A stretch of DNA of 64,000 bases. It comes from Elephas maximus indicus. Lineage: Eukaryota; Chordata; Mammalia; Proboscidea; Elephantidae. Positions 37,262 through 49,471 of this stretch are shown piece by piece. The position numbers and the translations under genes were made by a program. Position 1 is the stretch's first letter. Each line of letters opens with the position of its first letter. The notes below the pieces were generated by a model. That model was not told the DNA's origin. It made no database searches and saw only the letters and a program-made list of their open reading frames with translations. The stretch covers positions 25,782,768-25,846,767 of the forward strand of contig NC_064831.1 in NCBI RefSeq assembly GCF_024166365.1, given 5' to 3'.

Positions 37262-39235
37262 TGGGGCTTGAGTGTTGCTGTGATACTGGAAGCTATGTCA
37301 CTCGTACTTAAATACCAGCAGGGTCACCCATGGCAGATGGGTTTCAGTTGAGCTTCCAGACTAAGACAGACTAGGAAGAAAGATGTGGCATTAAAAAGAC
37401 AGGAAAGAAAGAAAAGACCAAAATGGATGTCAGAAGAGACTTTGCAACTTGCTCTGGAATGTTGAGTAGCTAAAGCGAAAGGAAAAAATGATGAAGTAAA
37501 AGGGTTGAACAGAAGATTCCAAAGGCGGCTCAAGAAAACAAAGTAAAGTATTACAATGACATGTGTCAAGACCTGGAGATGGAAAACCAAAAGGGAAGAA
37601 CACGCTCTGCATTTATCAAGCTGAAAGAACTGAAGAAAAAATTCAAGCCAATTCAAACAGAATCGGTCAACACTCAACCATTTTAGGAGGCACCATGTGA
37701 GGAGCAACCAATGATACTGAAGGAAGAGGTCCAAGCTATGCTGAAGGCATTGGCAAAAAGCAAGGCTCCAGGAATTGACGGAATACTAATTGAGATGTTT
37801 CAACAAACAGATGCAGCTCTGGACGTACTCACTCATCTCTGCCAAGAAATTTGGAAGACAGCTATCTGGCCAACTGACTGGAAGAGAACCATATTTATGC
37901 CTATTCCCAAGAAAAGTGATTCCACTGAATGTGGAAATTATTGAACAATATTATTAGTATCAAACAAAAGTAAAAGTTTGCTGTAGATCACTCAAAAGCA
38001 GCTGTAGCAGTATATCGACACAGAGCTGCCAGAAATTCAAACCAGATCTAGAAGAGGATGTGGAACCGGGGATATCATTGCTCATGTCAGATGGATCCTG
38101 GCTGAAAGCAGAGAATACCTGAAAGATGTTTACCTGTTTTATTGACTATACAAAGGCATTCGACTGAGGGGATCATAACAAATTATGGTTAACATTGCAA
38201 AGAATGTGAATTCCAGAACACTTAGTTGTGCTCATGAGGAACCTGTACATAGATCAAGAAGCAGCTGTTTGAACAGAACACGGGGATACTGTGTGGTTTA
38301 AAGTCAGGAAAAGTGTGTGTCAGGGTTGTATCCTTTCACAATACCTATTCAATCTGTATGCTGAGCAAATAATCTGAGAAGCTGGACTATATGAAGAGGA
38401 ACAGGGTATCAGGATTGGAAGAAAACTCATTAACAACCTGTGTTATGCAGATGACACACGCTTGCTTGCTGAAAGTGAAGAGGACCTGAAGCACTTGCCG
38501 ATGAAGATCAAAGACCACAGCCTTCAGTATGGATTACACTTCAACATAAGGAAAACAAAAATCCTCACAACTGGACCAACAAGCCACATCATGATAAATG
38601 GGGAAAAGACTGAGGTTGCAAAGGATTTCATTTTACTTGGATCCACAATCAATACCCATGGAAGCAGCAATCAAGAAATCAAAAGACATATTGCACTGGG
38701 CAAATCTGCTGCAAAAGACCTTTCTAAAGTGTTGAAAAGCAAAGATGTCACCTTGAGGACTAAGGTGGGCCTGACCCAAACGATGGTGTTTTCAATGGCC
38801 TCATATGCATGCGAAAGCTGGACAATGAATAAGGAAGACCGAAGAGGAATTGATGCCTTTGAATTGTGGTGTTGGCGAAGAATATTGAATATGCCATGAA
38901 CTGCCAAAAGAACGTGCAAATCTGTCTTGGAAGAAGTACAACCAGAATGCTCCTTGGAAGCAAGGAAACTAAGGCTGCATCTCACATACTTTGGATGTGT
39001 TGCCAGGAGGGATCAGTCCCTGGAGAAGGACATCATGCTTAGTAAAGTACAGGGTCAGTGGAAAAGAGGAAGACCCTCCATGAGATGGACTGGCACAGTG
39101 GCTGCAACAATGGGCTCAAGCATAACAATGATTATGAGGATGGCATAGGACCAGATGGTGTTTTGTTCTGTTGTGTATAGGGCCGCTGTGAGTTGGAACC
39201 AACTCGGCTGCACCTAACGACAACAAGGTTTATTT
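37262..39235 (+). mobile_element. RTE LINE with internal deletion
   Basis: Starts with 5'-end sequence (GTTGCTGTGATACTGGAAGC), jumps near 37385 to mid-ORF, then covers the reverse transcriptase (37711-37944; KAPGIDGILIEMF), the C-terminal part (38462-38899; LLAESEEDLKHL...) and the 3' end CACCTAACGACAACAAG. Stops and shifts are frequent. No target duplication found. Confidence 0.9.
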
Positions 39236-39681
39236 TAAATATTTCATTTATATCCATTAGAACCAAGCAGTTAAGATATATTTTTTAAAAAGGTAACTTA
39301 TTTTAGTAAGGATAAAAGGTACCAAAAAGGAGCATAATTAATAAGAGATATTAATGAGGAAATTATAAAACATTATTAAGTGACATCCAAATAGACTGAC
39401 ATAAATGAAAAGATAGTGCATGCTCTTAGACAACTGTTTTCCACAAATAGATCGTTATTCCACATGCACTTCCATAAAACTCCAGCCAATACTATTTTTC
39501 TGAACATCACAAAAAATTGTTCAAAATTGTGTATGTAATTGCAAATGTCCACCAATAGCCAAGATGTTCTAGGGAATAAGGCATGGGCTTGTCCAGACAC
39601 ATCATATATAAAATTGTATTCATACATATTTATTTTGTGGATGGAGCTGTAATATATTAGATGGCATAGTGTTATTAAAAA

Positions 39682-39776
39682 AGAAAACACATTGCTGTCA
39701 AGTTGATTTAGACTCATAGCAACTCCACATACAAGAGAAAGAAACACTGCCCGGTCCTGTGCCATCCTCATGAATA
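39682..39776 (-). mobile_element. RTE 3'-end fragment
   Basis: TGCTGTCAAGTTGATTTAGAC, ACTGCCCGGTCCTGTGCCATCC: RTE terminus in minus orientation. Confidence 0.7.
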
Positions 39777-39917
39777 CATAATTGATCAACAGAAAAAAAT
39801 AATCAGCCCTAGAAAAGACCCACCAATATCTATGGAACATTGATTCATGACACAGCAAGCAATGCAGACAGTGACAGAAAGAATTCACATTTTAATATGT
39901 GGGGCAGAATCAACTAA

Positions 39918-40086
39918 TTGGAGTCCCTGGGTTGCAGGAACAATTAAGTGCTCAGCTACTAAGTAAAAGGTTGGAGTCTGAAGGCAGGGTACAGATGCCT
40001 TGGAAGAAAGGTCTGGTGATCTACTTTCAAAAAATCAGCCACTGAAAATCCTATGGACTGCTGTTCTACTCTGAAACACATGGAAT
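39918..40086 (+). mobile_element. SINE, diverged
   Basis: GGAGTCCCTGGGTTGCAGG, GTGCTCAGCTACTAAGTAAAAGG, AAATCAGCCACTGAAAATCC. Confidence 0.75.
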
Positions 40087-40148
40087 CAAGCAGAAAGCAA
40101 AAGGTTTTTTATCAGCTAATTATCTAACTGGAATAGTCTATTCCTATG

Positions 40149-40308
40149 TACGGAAACGCTGGTGGTGTAGCAGTTAAGAGCTATGGCTGCTAACAAAAAG
40201 GCCTGCAGTTTGAATCCACCAGGTGCTCCTTGGAAACTTTGTGGGTCAGTTCTACTCTGTCCTTTAGGATCACTATGAGTCGGAATCAACTCGATGGCAA
40301 CACGTTTG
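40149..40308 (+). mobile_element. AfroSINE-like SINE
   Basis: CGCTGGTGGTGTAGCAG, GTTTGAATCCACCAGG, CACTATGAGTCGGAATCAAC. Confidence 0.92.
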
Positions 40309-40828
40309 GTGTTATTTTTTATTCCTGTGTACTCCATATGTAAATATCAATTCCAGATCAGCTTTAATTATGAGAATGTAAAATTATAATACTTTCAGAA
40401 GTTATAAACAAATGACCTTATGACATCTGAATAGAGGAAAAAAATCTTAAATAAGAAGATTAAGATATATGGGAAAAAACTGACAAATACAACCATATTA
40501 AACTTCACAACAATTTATCAAAAGGCATCAAAAATGAGTAAGAAGATAAGTTACATACTAGGGGAACAATTTCCAAAGTTTATAAAGAAGAGATATAAAT
40601 TAACAATGGGAAAATATGCACACCCTTTCAGCAGTGGAGTAGAGTAAGGGACTTGAACAATAAAATCAAAGTAAGATATTGCTTAATACGCTGATTATAA
40701 GAGGAAAAATTACTTCATTAGATAAACAGATGGAACAAACAACATACATGCATATATCGTGGGAGGGAAAATTTATAAACTGCATTGGCTCTTGCAGTAA
40801 ATTTGAACTTGACTATGATCTGGCAGGA

Positions 40829-40972
40829 AACCCTGGTGGCATAGTGGTTAAGTACTATGGCTGATAACCAAGAGGTAGGCAGTTCCTTGGAAACTCTATG
40901 GGGCAGTTCTATACCATCCTATAGGGTCGCTATGAGTCGAAGTCGACTCGACGGCAGTGGGTTTGGTTCTTT
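40829..40972 (+). mobile_element. AfroSINE-like SINE with short internal loss
   Basis: AACCCTGGTGGCATAGTGG; the B-box segment is missing (GCAGTTCCTTGG), then TATAGGGTCGCTATGAGTCG. Confidence 0.9.
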
Positions 40973-41339
40973 TTGTATGATCTGGCACTCAGCAACTTCC
41001 CCTCACTAGACAGTGATTGTGCAAGAGCACTTGGAGTTTGGAAAGTGAATGAAGAGAGTAAGAGGAGCAATGTTCACAAGAGCAAGAGTTACACTTGAAC
41101 CACCTAAATCCTGTAAACTCTACAATGGATAGGTAAATTCTGGCCCAAGCATACAATGGTATCATGTATACATAGCAACATGGGTAGACTAGAGCTAGAG
41201 ACACCAACATGGATGAAATTCAAAAGCATTCTGAGGAAAAGAAGTCACGGAAGAACTCAGACACAGTTATAATTACATTTACAGAAAGCTCAAAAGAGGC
41301 AAAACTAAACAATACAGAGATTATGGATTAAGATTTAGG
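40973..41339. other. No feature recognised
   Basis: Precedes the old L1-like region. Confidence 0.4.
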
Positions 41340-42190
41340 TGAAGCATTTACGGATACTTTTTAGATGGAACCAAACACCCCATGAGATTGGTTTTCTGTG
41401 TTTGAAGAATTAGGACCAAAGTGTTTATGTAGAACATAAACTTTATGGTTCATAAAGTTTATGTTCTACATCCTAGTTTGGTGAGTAGTATTTGGGGTCT
41501 TAAAAGCTTGTGGGCAACCATCTAAGATACAACTATTGGTCTCTATTCTTTTGGAGGAAGAGAGAAATAAGGAAACCAAAGGCTCAAAGAAGAAACTAGT
41601 CTAAAGGACTAACAGTCTACATGAATCACGATCTCATCTACTCTAATTCCTGAAAACGAGATGAGATAGTGCCTGGCTACCACTACCGACAGTTCTGCTC
41701 AGGGCCATAATAGATGGACCCCGATAGAATGGAAGAAAAATGTGGAACAGAATCTCATATTCCTAAACAAAAAACCAACCTAACAAAAAAACAGTCTTAC
41801 TGGACCAGTTGAGACTGGAGGACTCCCTGAAATTGTTGCCCTGAGACACTCTATAAACCTAGAACCGAATTAGCCCTTGAAGTAACCTTTTAGCTAAATA
41901 ATGGACTGGCTCACAAAATAAAGAATATCACATGTGAGCACTGTGCTCCATTAAAAAATCATCTCTATGAGCCTAAACATTCAACAATTATTTTAAAATA
42001 AAGATAAGGATGTAAGGGGGAAGGGAAACTAGATTGATGGAAAGGGACCAACTGGAACAGGAATGTTGCGAATATTTATAATTGCGAGCAATGTGACTAA
42101 TGTTACTGAACAATTTGCGTAGAAACTGTTGAATGGGAACCTAAACTGCTGTGTAAGCCTTCACTGAAAAAATAATTAAAAAAAAAAAGA
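41340..42190 (+). mobile_element. Old L1/HAL1-like 3' region
   Basis: Contains TTTGGGGTCTTAAAAGCTTG, CCATCTAAGATACAACTATTGGTCTC and GTGCCTGGCTACCACTACCGAC, parallel to but diverged from the L1 3' UTR at 10230-10430, and ends CTTCACTGAAAAAATAATTAAAAAA. No coding capacity. It carries the perfect inverted repeat listed separately. Confidence 0.65.
41427..41471. repeat. Perfect 21-bp inverted repeat with 3-base loop
   Basis: The left arm begins ATGTAGAACATAAAC (41427-41447), the loop is GTT, and the right arm (41451-41471) is its exact reverse complement ending TTTATGTTCTACAT. All 21 pairs match. Confidence 0.95.
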
Positions 42191-42230
42191 TTTGGGTGCC
42201 AAACCTATACTAACAGCAATAATAACTATA

Positions 42231-43612
42231 ACTATAACGTTATTGTTAGGTGCCACTGAGTCTGTTCCAACTCATAGTGACCCTGTGTACAATGGAAGGG
42301 AACGATTGAGCAAACTGTTGCAGCCACTGTGTCAATCCATCTCATCGAGGGTCTTCCTCTTTTTCAATAACCTTCTACTTTGCCAAGCATGGAAAACCTG
42401 GTGGCGTAGTGGTTAAGTGCTACAGCTGCTAACCTAAAGGTTGGCAGTTCAAATCCGCCAGGTGCTCCTTGGAAACTCTATGGGGCAGTTCTACTCTGTC
42501 CTATAGGGTCGCTATGAGTCGGAATTGACTCGACGGCAAGGGTTTTTTTTTTTTTTTTTTCATTTTACCAAGCGTGATGTCCTTCTCCAGGGACAGGTCC
42601 TCCTGATAGTATGTCCAAAATATGTGAAATGAAGTCTCACCATCCTCACTTACAAGGAGCACTCTGACTGTACTTCTTCCAAGACAGACTTGTTCATTCT
42701 TCTGGTAGTCCATGTATATTCAATATTCTTTGCCAACACCGTAATTCAAAGACATCAATTCTTCTTCAGTCTTCCTTATTCATTGTCCAGCTTTCCCATG
42801 CATATGAGGTGATGGGAAACATGATTTGGGCCAGGCGCACCTTGGTCCTCAAAGAAACATCTTTGTTTTTAAACATTCTAAACAGGTCTTTTGCAGATTT
42901 GCCAACGCAATACATTGTTTGATTTCTTGACTGCTGCTTCCGTCTGATTGTGGACCCAAATAAAATGTAATCCTTGACAACGTCAATCTTTTCTCCATTT
43001 ATCATAATGTTGCTTATAGGTTTGGTTATTAGGACTTTTGTTTTCTTTATATTGAGGTGTAATCCATACTGAGGACAGTAGTCTTTAAACTTCAACAGTC
43101 TTCTACACATTCGGCCAGCAAGGTTATGCCATCTGTATAACGCAGGCTGTTAATGAGCCTTCCACCAATCCTGATGCCCTGTTCTTCTTCATACAGTCCA
43201 GGTTCTCAGATTATTTGCTCAGCAAACAGACTGAATAAGTATGATGAAAGGATGCAACCCTGATGCATACCTTTCTTGATTTTAAACCATGCAGTATCCC
43301 CTTGCTCTGTTGGAACAACTGCCTCTTTGTCTATGTACAGGTTCCACATGAGCACAATTAAGTGTTCTGGAATTCCCATTCTTCGCAATGTTATCCAAAA
43401 TTTGTTATGATCCACACAGTTGATTGTCTTTGCACAGTCACGAGAACACAGGAAAACATCTTTCTGGTATTCTCTGCTTTCATCCAAGATCCACGTGACA
43501 TCAACAATCATATCCCTCATTTCACATCCTCTTCTGAATCCAGCCTGAATTTCTGGAAGTTCCCTGTCAATGTCCTGCTGCAACAGCTTTTGAATGAAAA
43601 GCCTTAATAATA
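42231..43612 (-). mobile_element. RTE LINE 3' half with SINE insertion
   Basis: Runs from the 3' end (TTATTGTTAGGTGCCACTGAGTC) to the reverse transcriptase (ORF 43206-43679: AGFRRGCEMRDMIVDVTWILDESR). A plus-strand SINE sits at 42391-42561 with CCAAGCATG / CCAAGCGTG on its sides. Confidence 0.9.
42391..42561 (+). mobile_element. AfroSINE-like SINE in an RTE
   Basis: AACCTGGTGGCGTAGTGG, GCAGTTCAAATCCGCC, ATGAGTCGGAATTGACTCG, then a run of about 19 T. Confidence 0.95.
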
Positions 43613-43785
43613 ATAAGCGTCTCAAATGCAGACAGCAATCATCTCCGTGCAGGAAGTAAGTGAGATCAGGGTGGGACACACTGAGACGTCATAAAAGCTG
43701 ACAAGCTCTATTATCAGGGACTTAGATTCTTGTTATTTCAATTATACACAAACGGTTTATGCACTCTTTGTTTATGACATGTTCT

Positions 43786-43886
43786 TTTGTTGTTAGGTGC
43801 CCTAGAATCTGTTCTGACTCATAGCAACCCTGTGTACAACAGAACGAAACACTGCCATGTCCTGCGCCATCCTCACAATCGTTGTT
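43786..43886 (-). mobile_element. RTE 3'-end fragment facing the next RTE copy
   Basis: GTTGTTAGGTGCCCTAGAATC...CGCCATCCTCACAATCG is the RTE terminus in minus orientation. It abuts a plus-strand RTE at about 43887. Confidence 0.8.
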
Positions 43887-44585
43887 ATTCAAGGCCACAG
43901 GCTTTAGTATGGATTACGCCTCAACATAAAGAAAACAAAAATCCTCACAAAAGCACCAATAAGCAACGTCACAATAAATGGAGTAAAGACTGATGTTATC
44001 AAGGATTTCTTTTTTTTGGATCAACAATCAACGCCCATGGAAGCAGCAGTCAGGAAATCAAATAACGTTGCATTTGGCAAACTGCTGCAAAAGACCTCTT
44101 TAAAGTGCTAAAAAGCAAGGATGTCCCTTTGAGGACAAAGGTATGCCTGGCCCAAGCCATGATATTTTCATTCGCCTCATAGGCAACCAAAAGATGGAAT
44201 GAATAAGGGAGACTGAAGAAGAGTTGATGCCTTTGAATTATGGGGCTAGCAAAGAAAACCGAATACACCACGGGCTGCCAAGTCTCTCTTAGAAGAAATA
44301 CAGCCAGAGTGCTCCTTGGAAGCGAGGATGGCGAGACTTCATCTCACGTACTCTGGACATGGTATCAGGAGGTACCAGTCCCTGGAGAAGGACGTCATGC
44401 TTGGTAAGGTAGACGGTCAGCACAGAGGAAGACCCTCAACAAGGTGGATTGACACAGTGGCTGCAACAATGGGTTTAAGCCCATTGTTGTAAGAATGGTG
44501 CAGGACTGGGCAGTGTTTCATTCTGTTGCACACAGGGTTGCTGTGAGTCGGAACCGACTCAACAGCACCTAAGAACAACAATACC
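43887..44585 (+). mobile_element. RTE LINE 3' part
   Basis: TATGGATTACGCCTCAACATAAAG to CAACAGCACCTAAGAACAACA. 5'-truncated, ORF broken, with GAAGCAGCAGTCAGGAAATC and GCCAGAGTGCTCC blocks preserved. Confidence 0.88.
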
Positions 44586-46068
44586 AGCTCTAGGCAGAGA
44601 TGGGTGGGAGGACAAAGACAGGGTGGGGAAACATCCCTCTCACACATCTGAAAGTCCCAAGGAAAAACCATCTTTCCAGAAAGGATGGATTGGGAGACCC
44701 CACACGTGATCAGCTGGACTTACTATCCTCTGCCTCATTACACTGGCAAATTCATGAGAGAACCAAACCACATACAGGACCCCATAAATAGTTGAGGGCC
44801 TTTTGCTACTAACTCTCCTCCATTTTCTACCACATCACACAGTGTGATAGGTGGAGCTCTAGTTTTAGAACTGCACAGAAAAGGATCCAATGCCTGGTAG
44901 AAGCCAAGAAAACCGTGCAGGGATGGGACAAGGATGGCTCTGGAGGACCTGGAGCTTGGTCTCCTCAGCCAGAGCTGTTCCATCTTCAGACTCTGGTTAG
45001 GTGGTTCTGTCATTCAACACAGAGAACCAAGGCCCAGAACAGGGTTGTTAATACCCAATGATACCAGCCCTAAGAGTCAAATAAGGAAGGTGATGCCAGG
45101 CATCCAAGGCTTGAAAACCTACATATGCGTAGAGGAAGGGCCCAGCAGAGAGGAGCAGGGCCTCAGAATGCCTCTTAGGGCTCAGTCCCTTAGCCTCCTC
45201 TGCTACCTTTTTACCTCACTGAGGAACCTCAGCCCCGGAGCATATGGTCCCCCCCAAATTGACATCTAGCCTCACCCCTTATAGTAACAATATCCCAGTT
45301 CTCTCTAGTACTCACCATTTCCTGGCTCCAGCTTCTGAAAGTCTAAGTGAATGTGCTCTCTGAGCCCAAGAAGCCGCCTCAGGAAGAGGGATGGCAGTAG
45401 AAGCAGAGCCACTAGGCATCTGGAGGCAGATGAATGATATCTGGTCCACACAGCCAGTCAGAGCAGTTGAAATCTTTACTTGTGACTGCATAGATCTGAA
45501 AGATGGTCACCCTTGGTCCCCCGCTGCCTACACCGGACTATCTCTCCCTGAGGCACACCTGAGACCTGAAATGCAAGGAGACAGTGTTGAACAAGGAGTG
45601 ACTGGTTCCTGGCCTTCAGCTCTTTTCTGGGCAGGGTTTCCACCAGGCTCAAGGCCATGCTCCATCTGCATTTAGGGCAGATCCTGCTCCAGCCTTCCAG
45701 AGCACACATATGCATTCTTCATGCAGCTCCACAGGCCACTTCCTCTGGCAACAAAGTCACAGAGGAAGGGACTTCCTCATTCCTAAGCATGAAAGGCATC
45801 CAGGCCTGCCCAGGCTGGAAAATGTGAATCTGGCTTCCTCAGGACGTCAGGGCTCCAAGGCTTAGGTTGAGGGTTCACCACTGTAGAACAACCCACACAC
45901 TTTTATGTGGTATCAACAGGGGTGAATTCTCAAGGAGAATATATTTATCATATTTGAGTCAATGAACTAATCATGCATCCCTTATTTTTAATTATGCGCA
46001 GTTGAAACTCTTCTGTTGTGCTTTTTAAAAAACTTTAATTTCATTTATAGCATGGTAATAGGTGATCA
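44586..46068. other. Mostly unrecognised sequence
   Basis: No transposon recognised except at the edges. Several 80-110-codon ORFs on both strands lack signatures. Holds the candidate first exon near 45311. Confidence 0.5.
45311..45400 (-). other. Candidate first exon (5' UTR plus initiator ATG) of the zinc-finger gene
   Basis: On the minus strand the sequence reads CCAGGAAATG directly followed by GTGAGTACT, that is, an ATG ending at a near-consensus donor. This is the layout expected if the KRAB exon starts with the residue after Met in phase 0. It lies about 8.8 kb upstream of the KRAB exon in sequence that I do not recognise as repeat. No CpG island is evident, which is unusual for this gene class. 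The 5' limit is arbitrary. Confidence 0.3.
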
Positions 46069-46280
46069 AGGAGCCCTGGTGGTCCACTGGCTAAGCATTT
46101 AGCTGCTAACTGAAAGGTCCAGTTCAAACCCACCAGCTGCTCTGCGAGAGAAAGATGTGGCAGTCCGCTCCTGTAAAGATTAAAAAAAAAAAAATTTTTT
46201 TTTTTTTGGAAACCCCATTGGGCAGTTCTACTCTGTCCTATAGGGCCGCTATAAGTTGGAATCGACTGGATAGCTGTTCT
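46069..46280 (+). mobile_element. AfroSINE-like SINE, long form, with an A/T-run
   Basis: GGAGCCCTGGTGGTCC to AAGTTGGAATCGACTGG. The usual ATTACAGCC is replaced by an A-run joined to a T-run (46181-46208). Confidence 0.9.
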
Positions 46281-46649
46281 TAAATATGTGAACAGTATTT
46301 TTCCTGCTGTTTTTCCAACAAACATTTCTTTCTTCCCCTTGAGTCTTTTAGGTTGTTTTTTTTTTTCCTTCATTCTCTGGCCATGACACCACCAGTCCCC
46401 AAGCTTCCCAGAAATCTGAGAGAATACCTGAACACATTCTCCTCCAACCTTAGGATAATCAATCAACCAATAAATCGGGAAATCATTAAGTTTTCTGTAA
46501 GGAGCCGTCTCCCACATCTGTTCCCGTTTCTTTCCTCCCCACTAAGACGGAACAGAGGGGCCCCCAAATCTGCAAACAAACAAGAAATGGGCCAGGGCAC
46601 AGAAACAATGTCCTTCCCCAGAACAATGGGGCAGGGTATCTAAAAATAG

Positions 46650-47132
46650 CCCACAAGCTTCTTTAAAGTTACTTTTCAGAAGCAGCTGGAGAAAACCAGG
46701 CCCAGGGACATGCGCAGAACATCCACCTGTGACCGCTGTGTGACCCTCCACCGGGGGCAGTGAGTGGCTGCAGCAGCAACCAGGGAATCGAACCCAGGGA
46801 GCAAGAAACTGCGCAGGTGCAACACCCCGTAAGTCCTGCTACGAATCCCAGAGACCTCCAGGACAGGAGCCATGTTGGAAAGCTGCTGCTCAGGCACCTT
46901 AGTTAACATATCCCCTCCTGTGTCTATGAATAAACATGAATCTTTTCTGCCCAAGAACTTTTAAAAACTCAGGCCTATCTTTTATTCTCTGAGATGGGGA
47001 TATGAGTTGCTTTAGGCCCTCCTCGTCTCCGCTTGCAAGCCTCTTCAATAAAGTTTTGCTCGTGTGGAAAACTCTATCTGCCTTACCTGCTCATTCTTGA
47101 CCAGTGAGAGGCAAGAGCCTTATTCTGGTAAC
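46650..47132 (+). mobile_element. Possible retroviral LTR (ERV1-like)
   Basis: Shows LTR-like order: GC-rich middle, CTTCAATAAAGTTTTGCTC polyadenylation region at about 47042-47060, then a short tail ending TTCTGGTAACA. Start and target duplication not determined. No gene recognised. Confidence 0.4.
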
Positions 47133-48810
47133 ACCACCACCCCCCAGCGGACACCTACTTTTATTTCTTGGTGTCACTGTAAATGTTTTCTCTCTCTCTT
47201 CTCTCTCATCTGTATGCCAGGGGCTCTTCTTCAGGTACTGTCCTTCCTTTTATTAATTTCTCTAACGACATTCTCTAGTTTAATTCACATCCTATTTCTA
47301 TAACAGTTATTTTCAGCATAAACTGGGAGCTCATGAGATAGAGGCTCTCAAGTCCCACCAAGATAAAAATCTGCATTTTCACCAGACCCTGGGGTATCCA
47401 CATCCAAGCACTCGCTGCTGTAGAGCCTGTAACCGAGGGAAGAACATTCCATCACGTATACTCTGTCCCAGCCCACCACCAGCCCGTCCATACCCCCTAC
47501 TCCTTGGCTGGCTTCAGTGGTCCAGCCAGGCCCTGTCCGCCTCACCAACCTCTGGCCTGTGCTGGGCTTGTCACCAAAAGCAGATGCCTCGCCAGTGCCC
47601 CTGCCCCGTGGCTAGAGCATGCTGGCTGGCGTGTGTGGAGAAAGGCCTTGGGGGAGGGTATGCGTGCACCCACAGCCGTGTCCAAAGTACAGTACAAGTT
47701 ACCAGAGAAACTCATCACAGAGGTGGATGCCCAGACACCAGGAGACAGAGAGCGAGAATCCCTGGAGGGGCCTAGGCCAGGAGAGAGCCATCCCATGAGT
47801 GGCACACAGGCCCTGAGGACTGCCTCCTTCCTGCCCTTCTCGGCTTGGTAGTCTGAGGGTGTGTGCTGTCTCGGCCTTCCTGGGAAGACTGGGAGCTACC
47901 CCCCACAGCCCAGAGATGGCTGGGGCTAGGTGGAAAGGGGGTGTCAAAGGCCAAGGTGATGGCAGAGGCCGCGAGGTGCCTGAAGGGATCCAGGAAAGAG
48001 GGATTAGCCACTTCTCAACCTTGGCTGGAGCCTGGGATTGAAGCCTGCAAAGAGAGGCTGACAGGTGGCAGGTGGTACATGCTGGGAGAAGGGGGGGTGA
48101 TTAACCTGGGCTCCAGAGTGCCCTTGTCGTGGCCTCCTAGCGGGAGGGGAAGAGACCAGCACCTAGCTCTCACACCCACACTGCAGACTGTGGATCATAC
48201 CCCACCAGGAGCCTGAAGAAAGGGGGACAGACAAAAGGGATGTGGTGGGGGAAGGCTGTGCTGGAGGACAGGAGGGGGTCATCAGGCAGGAAGGGTGGGC
48301 TGGAGATCCTTGGTGCTGCCCTTTTCCCACCCTCAGGGAGCTGTTGAAGGCTGGGAGGCCTGAGGTGGCAATGACAGGATGGAGGGGCAGGTGGTGAGGG
48401 TCCATCGCAAACTAATCTGCAAAGGCCAGGCTACTAGAAAAGTGCACAATCTGTTTTAGACCCCTTCCCTCGCATCACCATCAGGCATGTTCACCTTGTG
48501 AAGCTCACCACTCCCCACCCCCAAGGCCAGGCTTCAGTCCCAGGGCCCCAAGGCAGGCAGGGTGCAGAGGGAGCTCTGCCTCCAGGCCCCACCTTGGCCA
48601 GCCCTCTTTGTCTGAAGCCTGGTTCATTTCTAACTCCTTCCAGAAAAGTGTTGTCTTAAGGAAAATTCCAGAGACACAAAAAGCTGGTGGTAGCTGTGGT
48701 AACCACCTCTCATTACCCAATACATGCACAAAAAAGCAAGTATGTCAATGGCATTTACAGAAATGATCCCCAGGCGTACCAAGTGGTGTGGAAAGCAGGC
48801 TCAGGGGACA
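47133..48810. other. GC-rich block without a recognised gene
   Basis: Overlapping ORFs on both strands (up to 117 codons), G/C-rich and low in CpG. No splice structure or family motif recognised; treated as non-coding. Confidence 0.5.
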
Positions 48811-49471
48811 TGTTGGGACACGTATGAACAAGTGTAGAGAGCAGGCTCAAGAGATAAAAAGACCTTATAGACTGAACTGAAGAAGACAGTCATATCAGGA
48901 CAACCAGACAGACTGACAGACACAGTGTGGCTTCTCCTTGACAAAGATGGACAGACCTTGTCAGGGAAAAACCACATAACATCATAGGACTTTATCAACA
49001 TTAACCAGATGAGCTCAAAGAGCTCCAACGAGTATAAAAGAAGCAACAGAAGGAGACAACGGTGCTCGGAGCCTTCCCAGAGCCACTCGGTCACACGTTG
49101 AGAACTAGGAAGCAGCGGGCAGCGGCAGCTTGTCCCGGGCTTACTCATAGACCCTCCTATTACCAGGTTCATGAGCCCACAAGGAACTACGCATGATTCA
49201 GAGACCATCACGAATCATGGAGACTGAAGATCATCGTCAACCATCGAACTGTTGCCCTCGCTTGCTGTAAGCTTGTCCTGTCTCCTTAAATTCTCCCCCT
49301 TTGGTGATCTGAGATCTGTGTCATCCAGGAAAGCCAAGAATCTGCTAATGTGTGTTTGTGCTTAATGAATTCATGAAATTAATGTAAGACCTGAAAACAA
49401 ACCATTTAATAAAGACATTGTGGAAAGACACAAATCGTATGGAGTCGTTTGTAAGGCTCTTCCTCATGACA
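48811..49471 (+). mobile_element. Possible retroviral LTR with TATA box and polyadenylation signal
   Basis: TGTTGGGACACGTATG ... TCCTCATGACA. AGTATAAAAG at 49031-49040 and AATAAA at 49408-49413 are spaced as promoter and R-region signals, and TGGCAACCCCC just after the end looks like a degenerate primer-binding site. Flanks do not match, so it may be a 5' LTR of a deleted provirus. Confidence 0.45.
49031..49040 (+). promoter_or_regulatory. TATA box of the possible LTR
   Basis: GTATAAAAG, a strong TATA match with GC-richer sequence about 30-60 bases downstream. Confidence 0.45.

Noticed and set aside
39376-39888. 170-codon minus-strand ORF
   Set aside because: Crosses a minus-strand RTE 3'-end fragment (39682-39776) and otherwise AT-rich sequence; no domain recognised.
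47504-48216. Overlapping 115-117-codon ORFs in the GC-rich block
   Set aside because: Both strands are open over the same stretch, typical of GC-rich non-coding DNA; no homology recognised.
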